Numbered from the stretch's first letter, positions 21,359 through 30,411 are shown. The stretch is DNA of 30,662 nucleotides from UBA6770 sp965661115 (GCA_965661115.1 CBFICO010000018.1:1-30662), one strand, 5' to 3'. Program-made: numbers and translations. The notes: a model not told the origin generated them from the letters alone.

Positions 21359-24300
21359 ATGCAGAAAATGTTATTCGTTTTAGTTCTGACCCTTCCCACG
21401 TTTTTATCAGCTCAAATTCAAACTACACAACTACATTTAGTGGGTGGAGACTGGTCGGTTCCTCATACAGTTGACCTCAATCAAATGAATATTCAAGCAA
21501 CTAAAAGTTTCTATGGTGTTGCTGTTTTCAAAGAGGTGGTTTCGGCCAATAACAAAGAACTACTTGCTTCCGTAGGTGTAATGATTGAGGATTATATTGG
21601 AAAAAACGCTTATTATGTCACGATCAAAAACGAAATTTCAAAAGCGTTTTTAGAGCAATATAATGTAGTTGCTCTATCTCAAGTTCCAGCGCAATTAAAA
21701 TTAGATCCACAAATCCAAAACCCGTTTAATTATCCTTCACATGCTATAGCAGAAGGCCATATTAAACTGAATCTTATTCTTTTTCAAAGTACTCCTGCAG
21801 AGAAAGTAAACAAAATAGTTATTAGATATAATGGACAGCTTATTCGTTTCAATCCTTCAGCAAGTACTTTAAGAATTCAAGTTCCAGTTAACAATGTATT
21901 GGAATTAGCTGAAGAAAGTGCTGTACAGTTTATTGAGCCAATTGACGAACCAGGTCAACCGGAAAACTACAAGGCTAGAAACGCTCACAGAATTGGTGGA
22001 CTTACTATGCCATTCACTGGTCTCAATAATGAGTTAGACGGGGAAGGGGTTAGTGTAATGTTACAAGATGACGGAATTGTTGGCCCTCATATAGACTACG
22101 CAGGAAGAATTGGTGCTCAATACACTACAATTAATAACGGAGATCATGGAGACCACGTAGGTGGAACCATAATGGGTGCGGGAAACCTTGACCCACTTGC
22201 AGTTGGAATGGCACCCGGAGCTACTATGTATGTGTACGATGCGGCAGGGCAAGGATATCCAGGTTTTGATTCAATTGCAAATCATTACACCAAGCACGAC
22301 ATAAAGATTACCAGTACATCGTATTCTAACGGGCAAAATGCTGGTTATACGTCCTTTGCTCGAGAGTTAGATATTCAAACGGAGCAAATGCCGGCATTGC
22401 TTCACGTATTTTCTGCTGGAAATGCTGGTACCGCAAACGGAGGTTGGTATAATGTTACTGGAGGACATAAAGTTGGTAAGAACGTTCTGACTGTTGCCAA
22501 CTTAACTTACCTAGACGAAGTAAATAGAAGTAGTAGTAGAGGTCCATCTCGCGATGGAAGAATAAAACCAGAAATATCTGCAATTGGTACTCAAGTGTGG
22601 AGTACAACGGATGTAAATGACTACACCTTTAAAACAGGAACTTCAATGTCTTGCCCAGGTGTATCTGGAACTATGGCCGTTTTGTATCAAGCTTATAAAG
22701 TAAAGCACAGTAACAATTACCCAGATGCTATTTTGATGAAGGCGATCGCCTGTAACACAGCGGATGATTTGGGGAATAAAGGACCTGATTTTAAATACGG
22801 TTACGGTAGAATTAACGCCAGAAAGGCCTTTAAAGTGATACAAGATCAATCACATTTTGATGGTACGCTTTCAAATGGAAATTCGGATACGGTTCAAGTT
22901 ACAATTCCTTCAAACAAACGCTTAGCAAAAATTATGTTAGCTTGGAACGATGTTAGGGGAGCTGCAAACTCCAATTCTCCTTTAGTTAATAACTTAGATT
23001 TAAAACTTATTGATCCTTCAAACCAGGTAAAACTGCCGTACGTACTTAATATTTCTTCCACAAATACTCTAGATAACCCAGCAACTAATGGTGTGGATAA
23101 TATCAATAACATGGAGCAAATCGAGTTACTGAACATGCCTTCTGGTCAGTACCAAGTGGTAATTCAAGGTAAAAGCATTCCTCAAGGGCCACAGAAATAT
23201 CATGTTGTTTATTACCTAGAAGACGAAGGAATCGAATTGGAATATCCTGTGGGAGGAGAATCCTTTGTACCAGGCGAACAAGAAGTAATTCGTTGGAGTA
23301 CGCCAATGGCAAGCTCACCATTTGTGTTGGAGTATAGCCTAGATAGTGGTATGACTTGGAACACCATTACTGGGTCAGTTTCGGCAAATTCAAGGTTTTA
23401 CGAATGGAGAATTCCGAATACTTTTACTAGTAAAGCAATGGTTAGAGTTACTGAAAGTGGAAACTCTGCAACTTCAAACACCTTTACCATTTCTCCACAA
23501 CCTTCTGGAATTAACATCACTAAAATCTGCCCAGATAGTATGGAATTAAGGTGGACAGGTGTAAACGGCGCAACTGCGTATAACATTTATACCATGGGAC
23601 AGAAGTACATGGAGATTGTGGGTACTCAAGCAGCATCGCCGTATATTTTTAGCGGGCCGAGCTACAACCCATCAGTTGAAATGCATTTTGCACTCGATGC
23701 AGTTACTGCCGATGGAACCAAAAGCAGAAGAACAAAATCAATCCTTAAAGTACCTGGATTTTTAAATTGTCCTTTAAACGCGGATGTTGGAATGGTAGAT
23801 TTTGTTCAAGGTACAGGAACCATTGTAGATTGTGGAACTGCGAACTCTTCAAAAACCGTTGAAGTAACCATTGAAAATAACGAAAGTGCACAGTTTAATG
23901 CACTTGATATGTATATGCAGATTAATGGAGGAACTGTAATAAAGGAAACTTACATTGGGGTTATCGGTTCTGGGCAACGAATAAACTACACCTTCACGCA
24001 AAAAGCAAACTATTCTGCTGGAAGTAACAACATAAAAGTTTGGATGGATGACCCTAACGATCAGAATCGTTGGAACGATACACTAAATGCAACTATTGAG
24101 GTATATGAGAGTACAATTACAAAACCATCTTGCTACAGCTACACCTTTGAAAATGAAACTAATTGTAGCACCGCAAACGATTGTGGCTTTACAACTTGTA
24201 CGTTGAGTGATGGTTGGATAAACGCTAAAAACGGTGCAGAGGATGATATTGATTGGAGAGTTGATGCTGCAGGTACTAATACAAATAGCACAGGTCCTAA

Positions 24301-25168
24301 TGTGGATCATACTCTGGGAAATGGTCTTGGTAAATACATCTACCTTGAAGCCTCTGGAAGTTGCAATTTTCAAGAAGCGGCTTTAATTAGCCCCTGTATT
24401 GATTTAACGAATGCTACTGCTCCAAAGCTCAGTTTTTGGTACAACATGAATGGCCAAAACATGGGTTCTTTACATGTTGATATATACCAAGGAGGTAAAT
24501 GGACGAATGATATCACTGCGGCTGAATCAGGTAATAAAGGAAACCGCTGGTTAAACAAAATTGTTGATTTAACGGCATACAAAGGTTCGGAAGTAAGAAT
24601 CCGATTTAGAGGAATTACTGGTAATGGATTTAGAAGTGATATGGCGCTAGACGATATAGAATTTAGCGACAAACCGAATTCGTCGTTTAGCTATGTTCAT
24701 AAAGGAAATGGTTTAATTGAATTTACTACTACCACTCCTGGAGCTAATAAATGGTACTGGTTGTTTAGTAACGGAAACACAGATACTACTGCAAATCCTA
24801 CTCAGCAGTTTAACGTTAATGAAACACCATTTGCTTATCTAAGGGTAGAAACGCCTTGTGGCAGCGACTCGGTTGAAATTGAGCTGGATTTTGAAGCAGA
24901 AGGTGTAATTGAAAGTGGTTTGAGGTTGGGATTTGACGTATATCCGAACCCTGCAAAAAACAATGTAACGGTAAGTTGGGATTCAGGTATTAGCGTTGTA
25001 AAATCAATCTCGATAGTTGATTTGAACGGAAGAGTAGTTCAAAGCTCAATACCAGAAAAAGAGACTCAACAAACAGATTTAGACGTTTCAACACTTTCAC
25101 CTGGAGTGTATGCCATTCAGGTTGAAAACCTAGAAGGAAAACAGATTAAGAAATTGGTTATTGAATAA
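21359..25168 (+). CDS. Secreted S8 (subtilisin-like) serine peptidase with T9SS type A sorting domain
   Basis: 1269-residue extracellular protease. Signal peptide 1-18 (cleavage after FLSA); a long N-terminal region to about 225 includes an inhibitor/fervidolysin-like propeptide. The S8 domain spans about 228-490 with the triad Asp237 (MLQDDGI), His263 (HGDHVGGT) and Ser429 (GTSMSCPG), and oxyanion Asn355 (SAGNAG). Downstream come a beta-sandwich resembling P/proprotein-convertase domains, an Fn3-like domain (about 715-800), a CARDB-like segment (about 815-915) and a Cys-rich MAM-like jelly roll (about 920-1105, ending in DMALDDIEF). A PKD-like stretch follows, then the type A sorting domain (VYPNPAKNN to KLVIE, about 1193-1269). 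The HGDH and D-D-G variants depart slightly from HGTH and D-T/S-G but keep the triad. Likely role: extracellular protein degradation. Confidence 0.92.
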   Translation: MQKMLFVLVLTLPTFLSAQIQTTQLHLVGGDWSVPHTVDLNQMNIQATKSFYGVAVFKEVVSANNKELLASVGVMIEDYIGKNAYYVTIKNEISKAFLEQYNVVALSQVPAQLKLDPQIQNPFNYPSHAIAEGHIKLNLILFQSTPAEKVNKIVIRYNGQLIRFNPSASTLRIQVPVNNVLELAEESAVQFIEPIDEPGQPENYKARNAHRIGGLTMPFTGLNNELDGEGVSVMLQDDGIVGPHIDYAGRIGAQYTTINNGDHGDHVGGTIMGAGNLDPLAVGMAPGATMYVYDAAGQGYPGFDSIANHYTKHDIKITSTSYSNGQNAGYTSFARELDIQTEQMPALLHVFSAGNAGTANGGWYNVTGGHKVGKNVLTVANLTYLDEVNRSSSRGPSRDGRIKPEISAIGTQVWSTTDVNDYTFKTGTSMSCPGVSGTMAVLYQAYKVKHSNNYPDAILMKAIACNTADDLGNKGPDFKYGYGRINARKAFKVIQDQSHFDGTLSNGNSDTVQVTIPSNKRLAKIMLAWNDVRGAANSNSPLVNNLDLKLIDPSNQVKLPYVLNISSTNTLDNPATNGVDNINNMEQIELLNMPSGQYQVVIQGKSIPQGPQKYHVVYYLEDEGIELEYPVGGESFVPGEQEVIRWSTPMASSPFVLEYSLDSGMTWNTITGSVSANSRFYEWRIPNTFTSKAMVRVTESGNSATSNTFTISPQPSGINITKICPDSMELRWTGVNGATAYNIYTMGQKYMEIVGTQAASPYIFSGPSYNPSVEMHFALDAVTADGTKSRRTKSILKVPGFLNCPLNADVGMVDFVQGTGTIVDCGTANSSKTVEVTIENNESAQFNALDMYMQINGGTVIKETYIGVIGSGQRINYTFTQKANYSAGSNNIKVWMDDPNDQNRWNDTLNATIEVYESTITKPSCYSYTFENETNCSTANDCGFTTCTLSDGWINAKNGAEDDIDWRVDAAGTNTNSTGPNVDHTLGNGLGKYIYLEASGSCNFQEAALISPCIDLTNATAPKLSFWYNMNGQNMGSLHVDIYQGGKWTNDITAAESGNKGNRWLNKIVDLTAYKGSEVRIRFRGITGNGFRSDMALDDIEFSDKPNSSFSYVHKGNGLIEFTTTTPGANKWYWLFSNGNTDTTANPTQQFNVNETPFAYLRVETPCGSDSVEIELDFEAEGVIESGLRLGFDVYPNPAKNNVTVSWDSGISVVKSISIVDLNGRVVQSSIPEKETQQTDLDVSTLSPGVYAIQVENLEGKQIKKLVIE

Positions 25169-27140
25169 CCACTCGTTGGTTATTTAATAATCCATGTTCA
25201 CCGAAAATATTTAGCGTGTAAACACCTTTTGCCAAGGTAAAAGTGTTAAAGCTTAATTCGTTTTTACCAGCATAAACGGGTCCTTTAATAAGTTTTATGG
25301 CTTGTCTTCCATCAATAGGATTGAGCTCAACACGAACGTTTTGGGCTTTTTCTATTTCAAACGATAAAGTAAAAGTGCCGCTATTTGGATTGGGGAAAAC
25401 ACTTGCTTGAGCAGTAGTTTCGTACTCTTTTAGACTTAAAGGGAAATACGACGTGTCAATTCCTTCGTCCGGATCTGTTGTATCAAACGGGGCTTTTACA
25501 TGCGCTACCCAAGAACCTGCAATTCGGTCACTTTGTCCAAAATAACCGTTAAGCCAAACTTGTTTTGGAGCGCGATAATTTCGCTGAATACCAAAATAAT
25601 CTCCCCAACGCTCATAGGTTCTGTCGCCGTTAATCCAAGAGATACCATCAACATAGTTTTCTCCTTCTTTAATCATTTTTAGGGCAGAATATTCACCTTT
25701 TCCATCGTAGTAAATACAAGAGAACCCTGCAAAATCCGTTGCCGAAGTATGGTTAAAGCCAATCACCGAACTTTGGTTATCTGTTTTGATTCCCGTGTAA
25801 GCAATATTCGGAAATCCATAATCTAAACTTCCGTGCCCAATAGTTTTTAGAGTTACACTTGGGCTGCTGTTTACATTCTGTATTATTCCATGATAAATAG
25901 CAGGACGGTTTGTAGCTTTATCCAAGGTGTTGCCCACAAATTGAATTTCGTTGTTGTTTAAAAATCCACCCAAAACTCTAGCGTCATTTGTAAACAAAAT
26001 ATGCCCATTATCTTGTGTTGCGTTCGTAGGAGTTTGGTAGGTATCGTTTGCTTTAATAGCTGTAACTCTTAACTGAGGATTGTTGTCTTTTTCTGCGGTA
26101 ACTTCCAATAAGAAAATAGTATCGTTTTTTACTATTGCCGAATCGTTCCATTCTACCGGAATCCCTCTATTTGAGATGAAGTACATATTAGGTCCAGCAG
26201 GTGCAGCACCATTCTGAATTGGACGGAAATACCTCAATGGTTTACCTTCAAATTTTATATCACTCCAAAGCTTTAGATCCAGTTCAGCATCACCTTTATA
26301 ACCCGAGTGCTTATCTATTTGCCAAATAAGTGTTTCAGAAAAACCAGCAATCCAACTTTCACCAGCCCGGAGCAAGTTAACTGTGTAGAATAACTCGTTG
26401 TTCGTTAAGGCTAAGGCGGGGTAATCTGTCCAAGTATTGTTTTTTAATGGATTACCGTCAATTTCGTATACGTTCCAAGGGTCTGCAGGATTATTAGTTG
26501 TGCTAAATCCAATGATGGTTTTCGAGGTGCCCGTATCCCTTCCGCTAAGGAATAGCAGTACAAATTTGTCTTCATTTACATCGTATAAAATTTTAGGGTC
26601 AAATGGTCTATCGGTAGTTAAATTGCCTGCAAAAGCCTGAAAGGATAGCGTAGTTAACACCGGGTGATTTTTAAATACATGGGTATCCGCTTTTACATCA
26701 TGCGCATAAATCTGCGAATTCCAAGAAGTAATTAGCATTCCATCATTTGAAAAAGCCATTGAATTGTCGTTGGGCGTGCCGCCATCGTGTAGCATAGGTG
26801 GCTGGTTAGGAGGAAAAAAGTAGGTGCCAAAATCTTCAATTACTTCTGGTGCATCAGCTCTCGAACCACTGTAATTAGGAGCATAATATTTAGCCGGGTG
26901 ATTTTTAGCGTAGTTCGTTTTCAATTTCATTAAATGCTCTTGATAGCTTTTACCCGATGGGTAAGGTGCTTCGTAAACTGGTTGAATAGTCGCCTGATAC
27001 TTACTTTGAGCTTTTTTAGGATAGAAGGTGTTTATCTTTTTTGCTGTAAACGTTTTGGTATTGTATTCTTGAGCAATTCCCTCAAATCCTACAATCATTG
27101 CAACAATCAACCCTATAAATCCTATCAAAATACGCATCAT
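25158..27140 (-). CDS. Large T9SS type A secreted protein, probable beta-propeller, function unknown
   Basis: 660-residue protein I cannot assign to a named enzyme family. A signal peptide (residues about 1-23, hydrophobic ILIGFIGLIVAMIVGFEGIA) is followed by a basic region (24-90), then about 450 residues of repeated beta-strand motifs with propeller-like phrases: DNSMAFSNDGMLITSWNSQI, DPKILYDVNEDKFVLLFL, WTDYPALALTNNELFYTV, then FPNIAYTGIKTDNQSSVIGF and RWGDYFGIQRN. The last 80 residues are a type A sorting domain (ASVFPNPNSGTFTLSFEI to LNNQRVVIQ). The phrases resemble those of secreted Bacteroidota proteins annotated only as hypothetical. The 3' end overlaps the subtilase gene's 3' end by 11 bases on the opposite strand. 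Start is one of two adjacent Met codons at 27140/27137; a perfect -7 box lies just upstream. Confidence 0.85.
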   Translation of the reverse strand: MMRILIGFIGLIVAMIVGFEGIAQEYNTKTFTAKKINTFYPKKAQSKYQATIQPVYEAPYPSGKSYQEHLMKLKTNYAKNHPAKYYAPNYSGSRADAPEVIEDFGTYFFPPNQPPMLHDGGTPNDNSMAFSNDGMLITSWNSQIYAHDVKADTHVFKNHPVLTTLSFQAFAGNLTTDRPFDPKILYDVNEDKFVLLFLSGRDTGTSKTIIGFSTTNNPADPWNVYEIDGNPLKNNTWTDYPALALTNNELFYTVNLLRAGESWIAGFSETLIWQIDKHSGYKGDAELDLKLWSDIKFEGKPLRYFRPIQNGAAPAGPNMYFISNRGIPVEWNDSAIVKNDTIFLLEVTAEKDNNPQLRVTAIKANDTYQTPTNATQDNGHILFTNDARVLGGFLNNNEIQFVGNTLDKATNRPAIYHGIIQNVNSSPSVTLKTIGHGSLDYGFPNIAYTGIKTDNQSSVIGFNHTSATDFAGFSCIYYDGKGEYSALKMIKEGENYVDGISWINGDRTYERWGDYFGIQRNYRAPKQVWLNGYFGQSDRIAGSWVAHVKAPFDTTDPDEGIDTSYFPLSLKEYETTAQASVFPNPNSGTFTLSFEIEKAQNVRVELNPIDGRQAIKLIKGPVYAGKNELSFNTFTLAKGVYTLNIFGEHGLLNNQRVVIQ

Positions 27141-27159
27141 ACTTTTATTCTTTAAGCCA

Positions 27160-27167
27160 CAAATTTA
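27160..27167 (-). promoter_or_regulatory. Bacteroidota -7 promoter element for the T9SS propeller-like gene
   Basis: On the minus strand TAAATTTG matches TAnnTTTG exactly, 19 bases upstream of the start codon at 27140. Confidence 0.55.
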
Positions 27168-27264
27168 GCAAGATAAAGAACGCATTTTTTTTGCGTCAAT
27201 TTTCTGTTACACTTTGTTAAAGAGGGGTAGAAAGTATTTTCTTTGATATCTAAATTTAAAAGAC

Positions 27265-28293
27265 ATGAACGTTTGTTTTATAATGTATCCGTGGGAGCGA
27301 GTTGAAGATAAAGATTCAACCTTACGTATGATACACGAGGCAGCTACTAGAAAGCATACCGTGGCCATCACCACTCCTGGAGCACTTACCATAAGAAACA
27401 GCATTACTTCTGCTTTTTGTAAGGTGGTGATTAAGGCAGATAAGGTTAGTAGTAAACCGGAGACATTTAAAAAGAAAGTGCGTTTTAGAGAACAGCTTTT
27501 ACCACTTGCAGGATTCGATATTGTGTTTTGGCGCGCAAATCCTCCCATTGACACGTTAGCGCTCAATTTCTTAGATTCGGTAAAGAACGACATCTTTATG
27601 GTGAACGATATCCAAGGGTTAAGAGAGGCGAATAACAAACTATATACTGCTGCTTTTTCAGATCCGAAAAATGAGATTATTCCAGCAACTCACGTGTCTA
27701 AAAACAAAGATTACCTTAAGCGAGTAATTCAAGAATCGGACTCTGAAAAGATGATTATGAAACCGCTTGACGGAATGGGGGGAAGTGGCGTTATTGTTAT
27801 TGAAAAAAGTGCTTCATCTAACATCAACTCCTTGTTAGATTTTTACATTTCGGGTCAAAATGATAAAAAGAATTACGTTATTGTTCAGGAGTGTGTAGAA
27901 GGGGCTGAAAAGGGCGATGTACGTATCTTGATGCTCAACGGAAAACCTGTGGGTGCATTTAAACGCGTTCCTGCAAAAGGCGATCACAGATCTAATCTTT
28001 CTGCAGGTGGAACAATGGAAAAGCATACCCTTACAAAGGCAGAAAAGAACATTTGTGAGGTTATAGGGCCTAAGCTTGTTGCTGATGGTCTGTTCTTGGT
28101 GGGGCTCGATGTCATTAATGGAAGACTTATTGAAGTTAATGTTTGTAGCCCCGGCGGAATATCTGCCATAAACCGATTAAACAGAACCAATATTCAATCA
28201 AAAATTTTAGATTTTGCAGAGAGTGTAGTTCATAATAAAGAGGCTGCACTTACGCGTAAAGCAATGTTTAGACAGGCAGTAGAAAATGCATAA
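27265..28293 (+). CDS. gshB: Glutathione synthetase-like ATP-grasp ligase (GshB family)
   Basis: 342-residue cytoplasmic ATP-grasp enzyme, best matched to prokaryotic GshB, which joins gamma-glutamylcysteine and glycine. Visible blocks are MIMKPLDGMGGSGVIVIE (164-180, the ATP-binding loop, GshB's K-P-L-D-G-M-G-G), QECVEGAEKGDVRILMLNGK (208-227), RVPAKGDHRSNLSAGG (234-249, like RIPxGGExRxNLxxGG of E. coli GshB), and VGLDVINGRLIEVNVCSPGG (279-298, metal-binding D/E/N). No glutamate-cysteine ligase is in the window, so the substrate could differ. The gene overlaps the next by 8 bases, so the ligase and the amidohydrolase/peptidase fusion are made together. The N-terminal phrase CFIMYPWERVEDKDSTLRM replaces the usual GshB start but keeps its K-D-S/T-x motif. 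GshB family is secure; glutathione as product is likely but not proven. Confidence 0.85.
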   Translation: MNVCFIMYPWERVEDKDSTLRMIHEAATRKHTVAITTPGALTIRNSITSAFCKVVIKADKVSSKPETFKKKVRFREQLLPLAGFDIVFWRANPPIDTLALNFLDSVKNDIFMVNDIQGLREANNKLYTAAFSDPKNEIIPATHVSKNKDYLKRVIQESDSEKMIMKPLDGMGGSGVIVIEKSASSNINSLLDFYISGQNDKKNYVIVQECVEGAEKGDVRILMLNGKPVGAFKRVPAKGDHRSNLSAGGTMEKHTLTKAEKNICEVIGPKLVADGLFLVGLDVINGRLIEVNVCSPGGISAINRLNRTNIQSKILDFAESVVHNKEAALTRKAMFRQAVENA

Positions 28294-30277
28294 ACTTAGT
28301 ATTGACCAAATCATTCAAAAGATTGGTCGCGAGGAACTTTTTGAAGTAGTAAGTTCCGATAATTCACTGAAAATTAAAATTTTAGAGTACGTTCCGTATG
28401 TATGCACAGCCATACATAATGGAGGGAATTTACGCGAACCGTTAAAGGATAAATGTGCTTTAAACGAATACGAGCGTTGGTATGAGGAAGACCCACATAC
28501 GGTAGATTTTATTCGCTCGTTTCCAATGGTGATTGAAGGGTTGGATTCGCGATACGAATACGACCTAAACCGTGCTCCAGATGTTGCAGTAATGGAAGAA
28601 GCTTGGGGCAAAAACGTTTGGAGTGCTCCGCTAATCACCGAAGAAAAGACGGAAAGTTTAAGAAAGCACACCGATTTTTATCGTGTAATTGAAGCACTGG
28701 CTAAGAAACTAGAATCTAAGTTTGGTTCTGGCATTTTTTACGACATTCATTCGTATAACTACAAACGTCACGAGGGGGAAACTCCTGTTTTTAATATTGG
28801 AACCGAACGAGTTGATCCGAAATACAAAAAGGATACTCAAAGGTGGCAAAAGGAGTTGTCGAAAATTGAATTGCCCTACATTGAAAACACTTCTAAAATC
28901 AACGATATTTTTTACGGTAGAGGTTATTTGTTACAGTTTATTGGTGAGCGTTTTAGCAATACATTGGTGTTAGCTACAGAAGTTAAAAAAGTGTATTGCG
29001 ACGAACTTACTGGCGAGAGTTTCCCTAAGGTAATTGATGCAATTCAAGAAGGTTTTAAAACGGCAATCATCAATAATACCAATGCGTTTATTAAAAGGCA
29101 TACCGATTTTAAAGTAAAACGAAAATCGGAATTGCTTGGAGGTTCGCTCAACAAAATATTGCTGGACGTTGATAAACGTTTGTACAAACTAGTACGCGGT
29201 TTCGAGATTCTTGAATACGTGAATCCAATAAACATGGAGCAAGAGCGGAAGCGCTTTTACGCCAGTAGGTTTGAACAAAATCCTACGTTTAAATACCGTC
29301 AATTGGAGTTAGATACGCTTGGTTTAAAGCGTCAGCTTGTTGAAATACCGGTAGAAAACATCAAGGATATTCACATCCAACAGATGTATCGCGATGTCAT
29401 CCAAGCCTATATGGATAAGATTGATATGCTCTCCACTTTAGGCACAGATAAATTTCTGTACAATTCGCTTCGCTATTTTGGTGAACCGTCGGAAAAAGAC
29501 ATTGATAATGCACGTTTTTTACTGTATTGCCCTCCATTTGAGGATACCCACGAGGAGAAAAACATGAGCATTGAAGATGCTACCAAGTTTTTTAGAGAAT
29601 TGGGTAATGAGTACGGTTTCGATTTTAAAATTAGGGTGAGCGAGAAGGTGGTATCGCCAGCAACAGTGCTAAACGCCAAAAAAACGGTTGTGCTTAAAAA
29701 AGGCGCCATGTTCTCCGAGCGTTCTTTAAAATCTTTGGGCCATCACGAAATTGGGGTACATATGGTAACTACCATGAATTCCAACCTTCAGCCACTTAAA
29801 GTATTTAGTATTGGTTTACCTCGTAACACCCTTACTCAAGAAGGCTTGGCGGTTTTAAGCGAAATGATGTGTGGTCACTTGCGATACAGAAGAATGAGAG
29901 AGCTTGGCTATCGCGTATTTGCAGTGCGCAGTGTGGTAAGAGGCGATTCGTTTGTAGAAACCTTCGATTTGCTCAACTCCGATTTAGGCCTAGAAAGAGA
30001 TTTAGCGTTTAACTTGGCTACACGCGTTCATCGAGGAGGAGGATTTACTAAAGAGCATTTGTATTTAGAGGGCTTTAAGCAGATTTTGAAGATGTATCAA
30101 AACAATAAACCCTTAGACAATTTGCTTATCGGAAAAACATCTTTGCAGTATTTACCTACAATAAATGAAATGATAGAAAGAGGTTTATTGAATAAGCCAA
30201 AGTACCTTACTAACTCATTTTATAATCCTGCTGAGGTAAATGCTAACTTGAAGTACGTGCTTTCTGGGTTGAAGTAG
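28286..30277 (+). CDS. N-formylglutamate amidohydrolase-like domain fused to DUF1704 QEGLA-motif metallopeptidase
   Basis: 663 residues with two parts. Residues about 30-270 resemble the N-formylglutamate amidohydrolase family: YVCTAIHNGGNLREP (His44), DSRYEYDLNRAP (87-98) and FYDIHSYN (151-158, D-x-H-S). Residues about 280-663 are DUF1704, annotated in bacteria as 'flavohemoglobin expression-modulating QEGLA motif protein' and related to the eukaryotic tubulin tyrosine carboxypeptidase MATCAP. It shows the zinc motif HHEIGVH (His487, Glu488, His492) and LTQEGLAVLSEMM (Glu519 the likely third ligand). No signal peptide is seen, so it is probably cytoplasmic. It is translated with the GshB-like ligase (8-base overlap). 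The true substrates of both domains are unknown; the bacterial name describes a mutant effect and not a mechanism. Confidence 0.82.
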   Translation: MHKLSIDQIIQKIGREELFEVVSSDNSLKIKILEYVPYVCTAIHNGGNLREPLKDKCALNEYERWYEEDPHTVDFIRSFPMVIEGLDSRYEYDLNRAPDVAVMEEAWGKNVWSAPLITEEKTESLRKHTDFYRVIEALAKKLESKFGSGIFYDIHSYNYKRHEGETPVFNIGTERVDPKYKKDTQRWQKELSKIELPYIENTSKINDIFYGRGYLLQFIGERFSNTLVLATEVKKVYCDELTGESFPKVIDAIQEGFKTAIINNTNAFIKRHTDFKVKRKSELLGGSLNKILLDVDKRLYKLVRGFEILEYVNPINMEQERKRFYASRFEQNPTFKYRQLELDTLGLKRQLVEIPVENIKDIHIQQMYRDVIQAYMDKIDMLSTLGTDKFLYNSLRYFGEPSEKDIDNARFLLYCPPFEDTHEEKNMSIEDATKFFRELGNEYGFDFKIRVSEKVVSPATVLNAKKTVVLKKGAMFSERSLKSLGHHEIGVHMVTTMNSNLQPLKVFSIGLPRNTLTQEGLAVLSEMMCGHLRYRRMRELGYRVFAVRSVVRGDSFVETFDLLNSDLGLERDLAFNLATRVHRGGGFTKEHLYLEGFKQILKMYQNNKPLDNLLIGKTSLQYLPTINEMIERGLLNKPKYLTNSFYNPAEVNANLKYVLSGLK

Positions 30278-30279
30278 AG

Positions 30280-30411
30280 TTAAAACTCTTCACCCAAAGT
30301 TTTTTCAAAGAAATTGTGGATGGTAACCATTTGGTTGTAGCCTTTCTTTTTACCAAAATACCCAACGGCATAAATAGAAAAAAGGCGGCAATCAAAAAAG
30401 GAAGCGCTCAT
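30280..30411 (-). CDS. Small 43-residue protein (candidate), coupled to the upstream membrane-protein gene
   Basis: The ATG at 30411-30409 overlaps the stop TGA of the upstream reading frame (ATGA), and the TAA at 30282-30280 lies 2 bases from the stop of the converging QEGLA gene. The protein has a short semi-hydrophobic N-terminal part (SFFDCRLFSIYAVGYFG), then KKKGYNQMVTIHNFFEKTLG and a final EEF. The tail reads like genuine coding sequence. I do not recognise the family. An alternative is that this is the frameshifted 3' end of the upstream gene: the upstream frame continued past its TGA reads ALPFLIAAFFLF, a better membrane helix, and a one-base change in the nearby run of six T's would join it to this tail. 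Confidence 0.45.
   Translation of the reverse strand: MSASFFDCRLFSIYAVGYFGKKKGYNQMVTIHNFFEKTLGEEF

Noticed and set aside
24370..24672. Minus-strand frame of 100 residues inside the subtilase gene
   Set aside because: Shadow in the MAM-like region; no start context, promoter or domain.
27251..27258. TAAATTTA as promoter of the GshB-like gene
   Set aside because: It has one mismatch at the final G and no -33 partner at a fitting distance; too weak to list as a feature, though some promoter must lie in 27168-27264.
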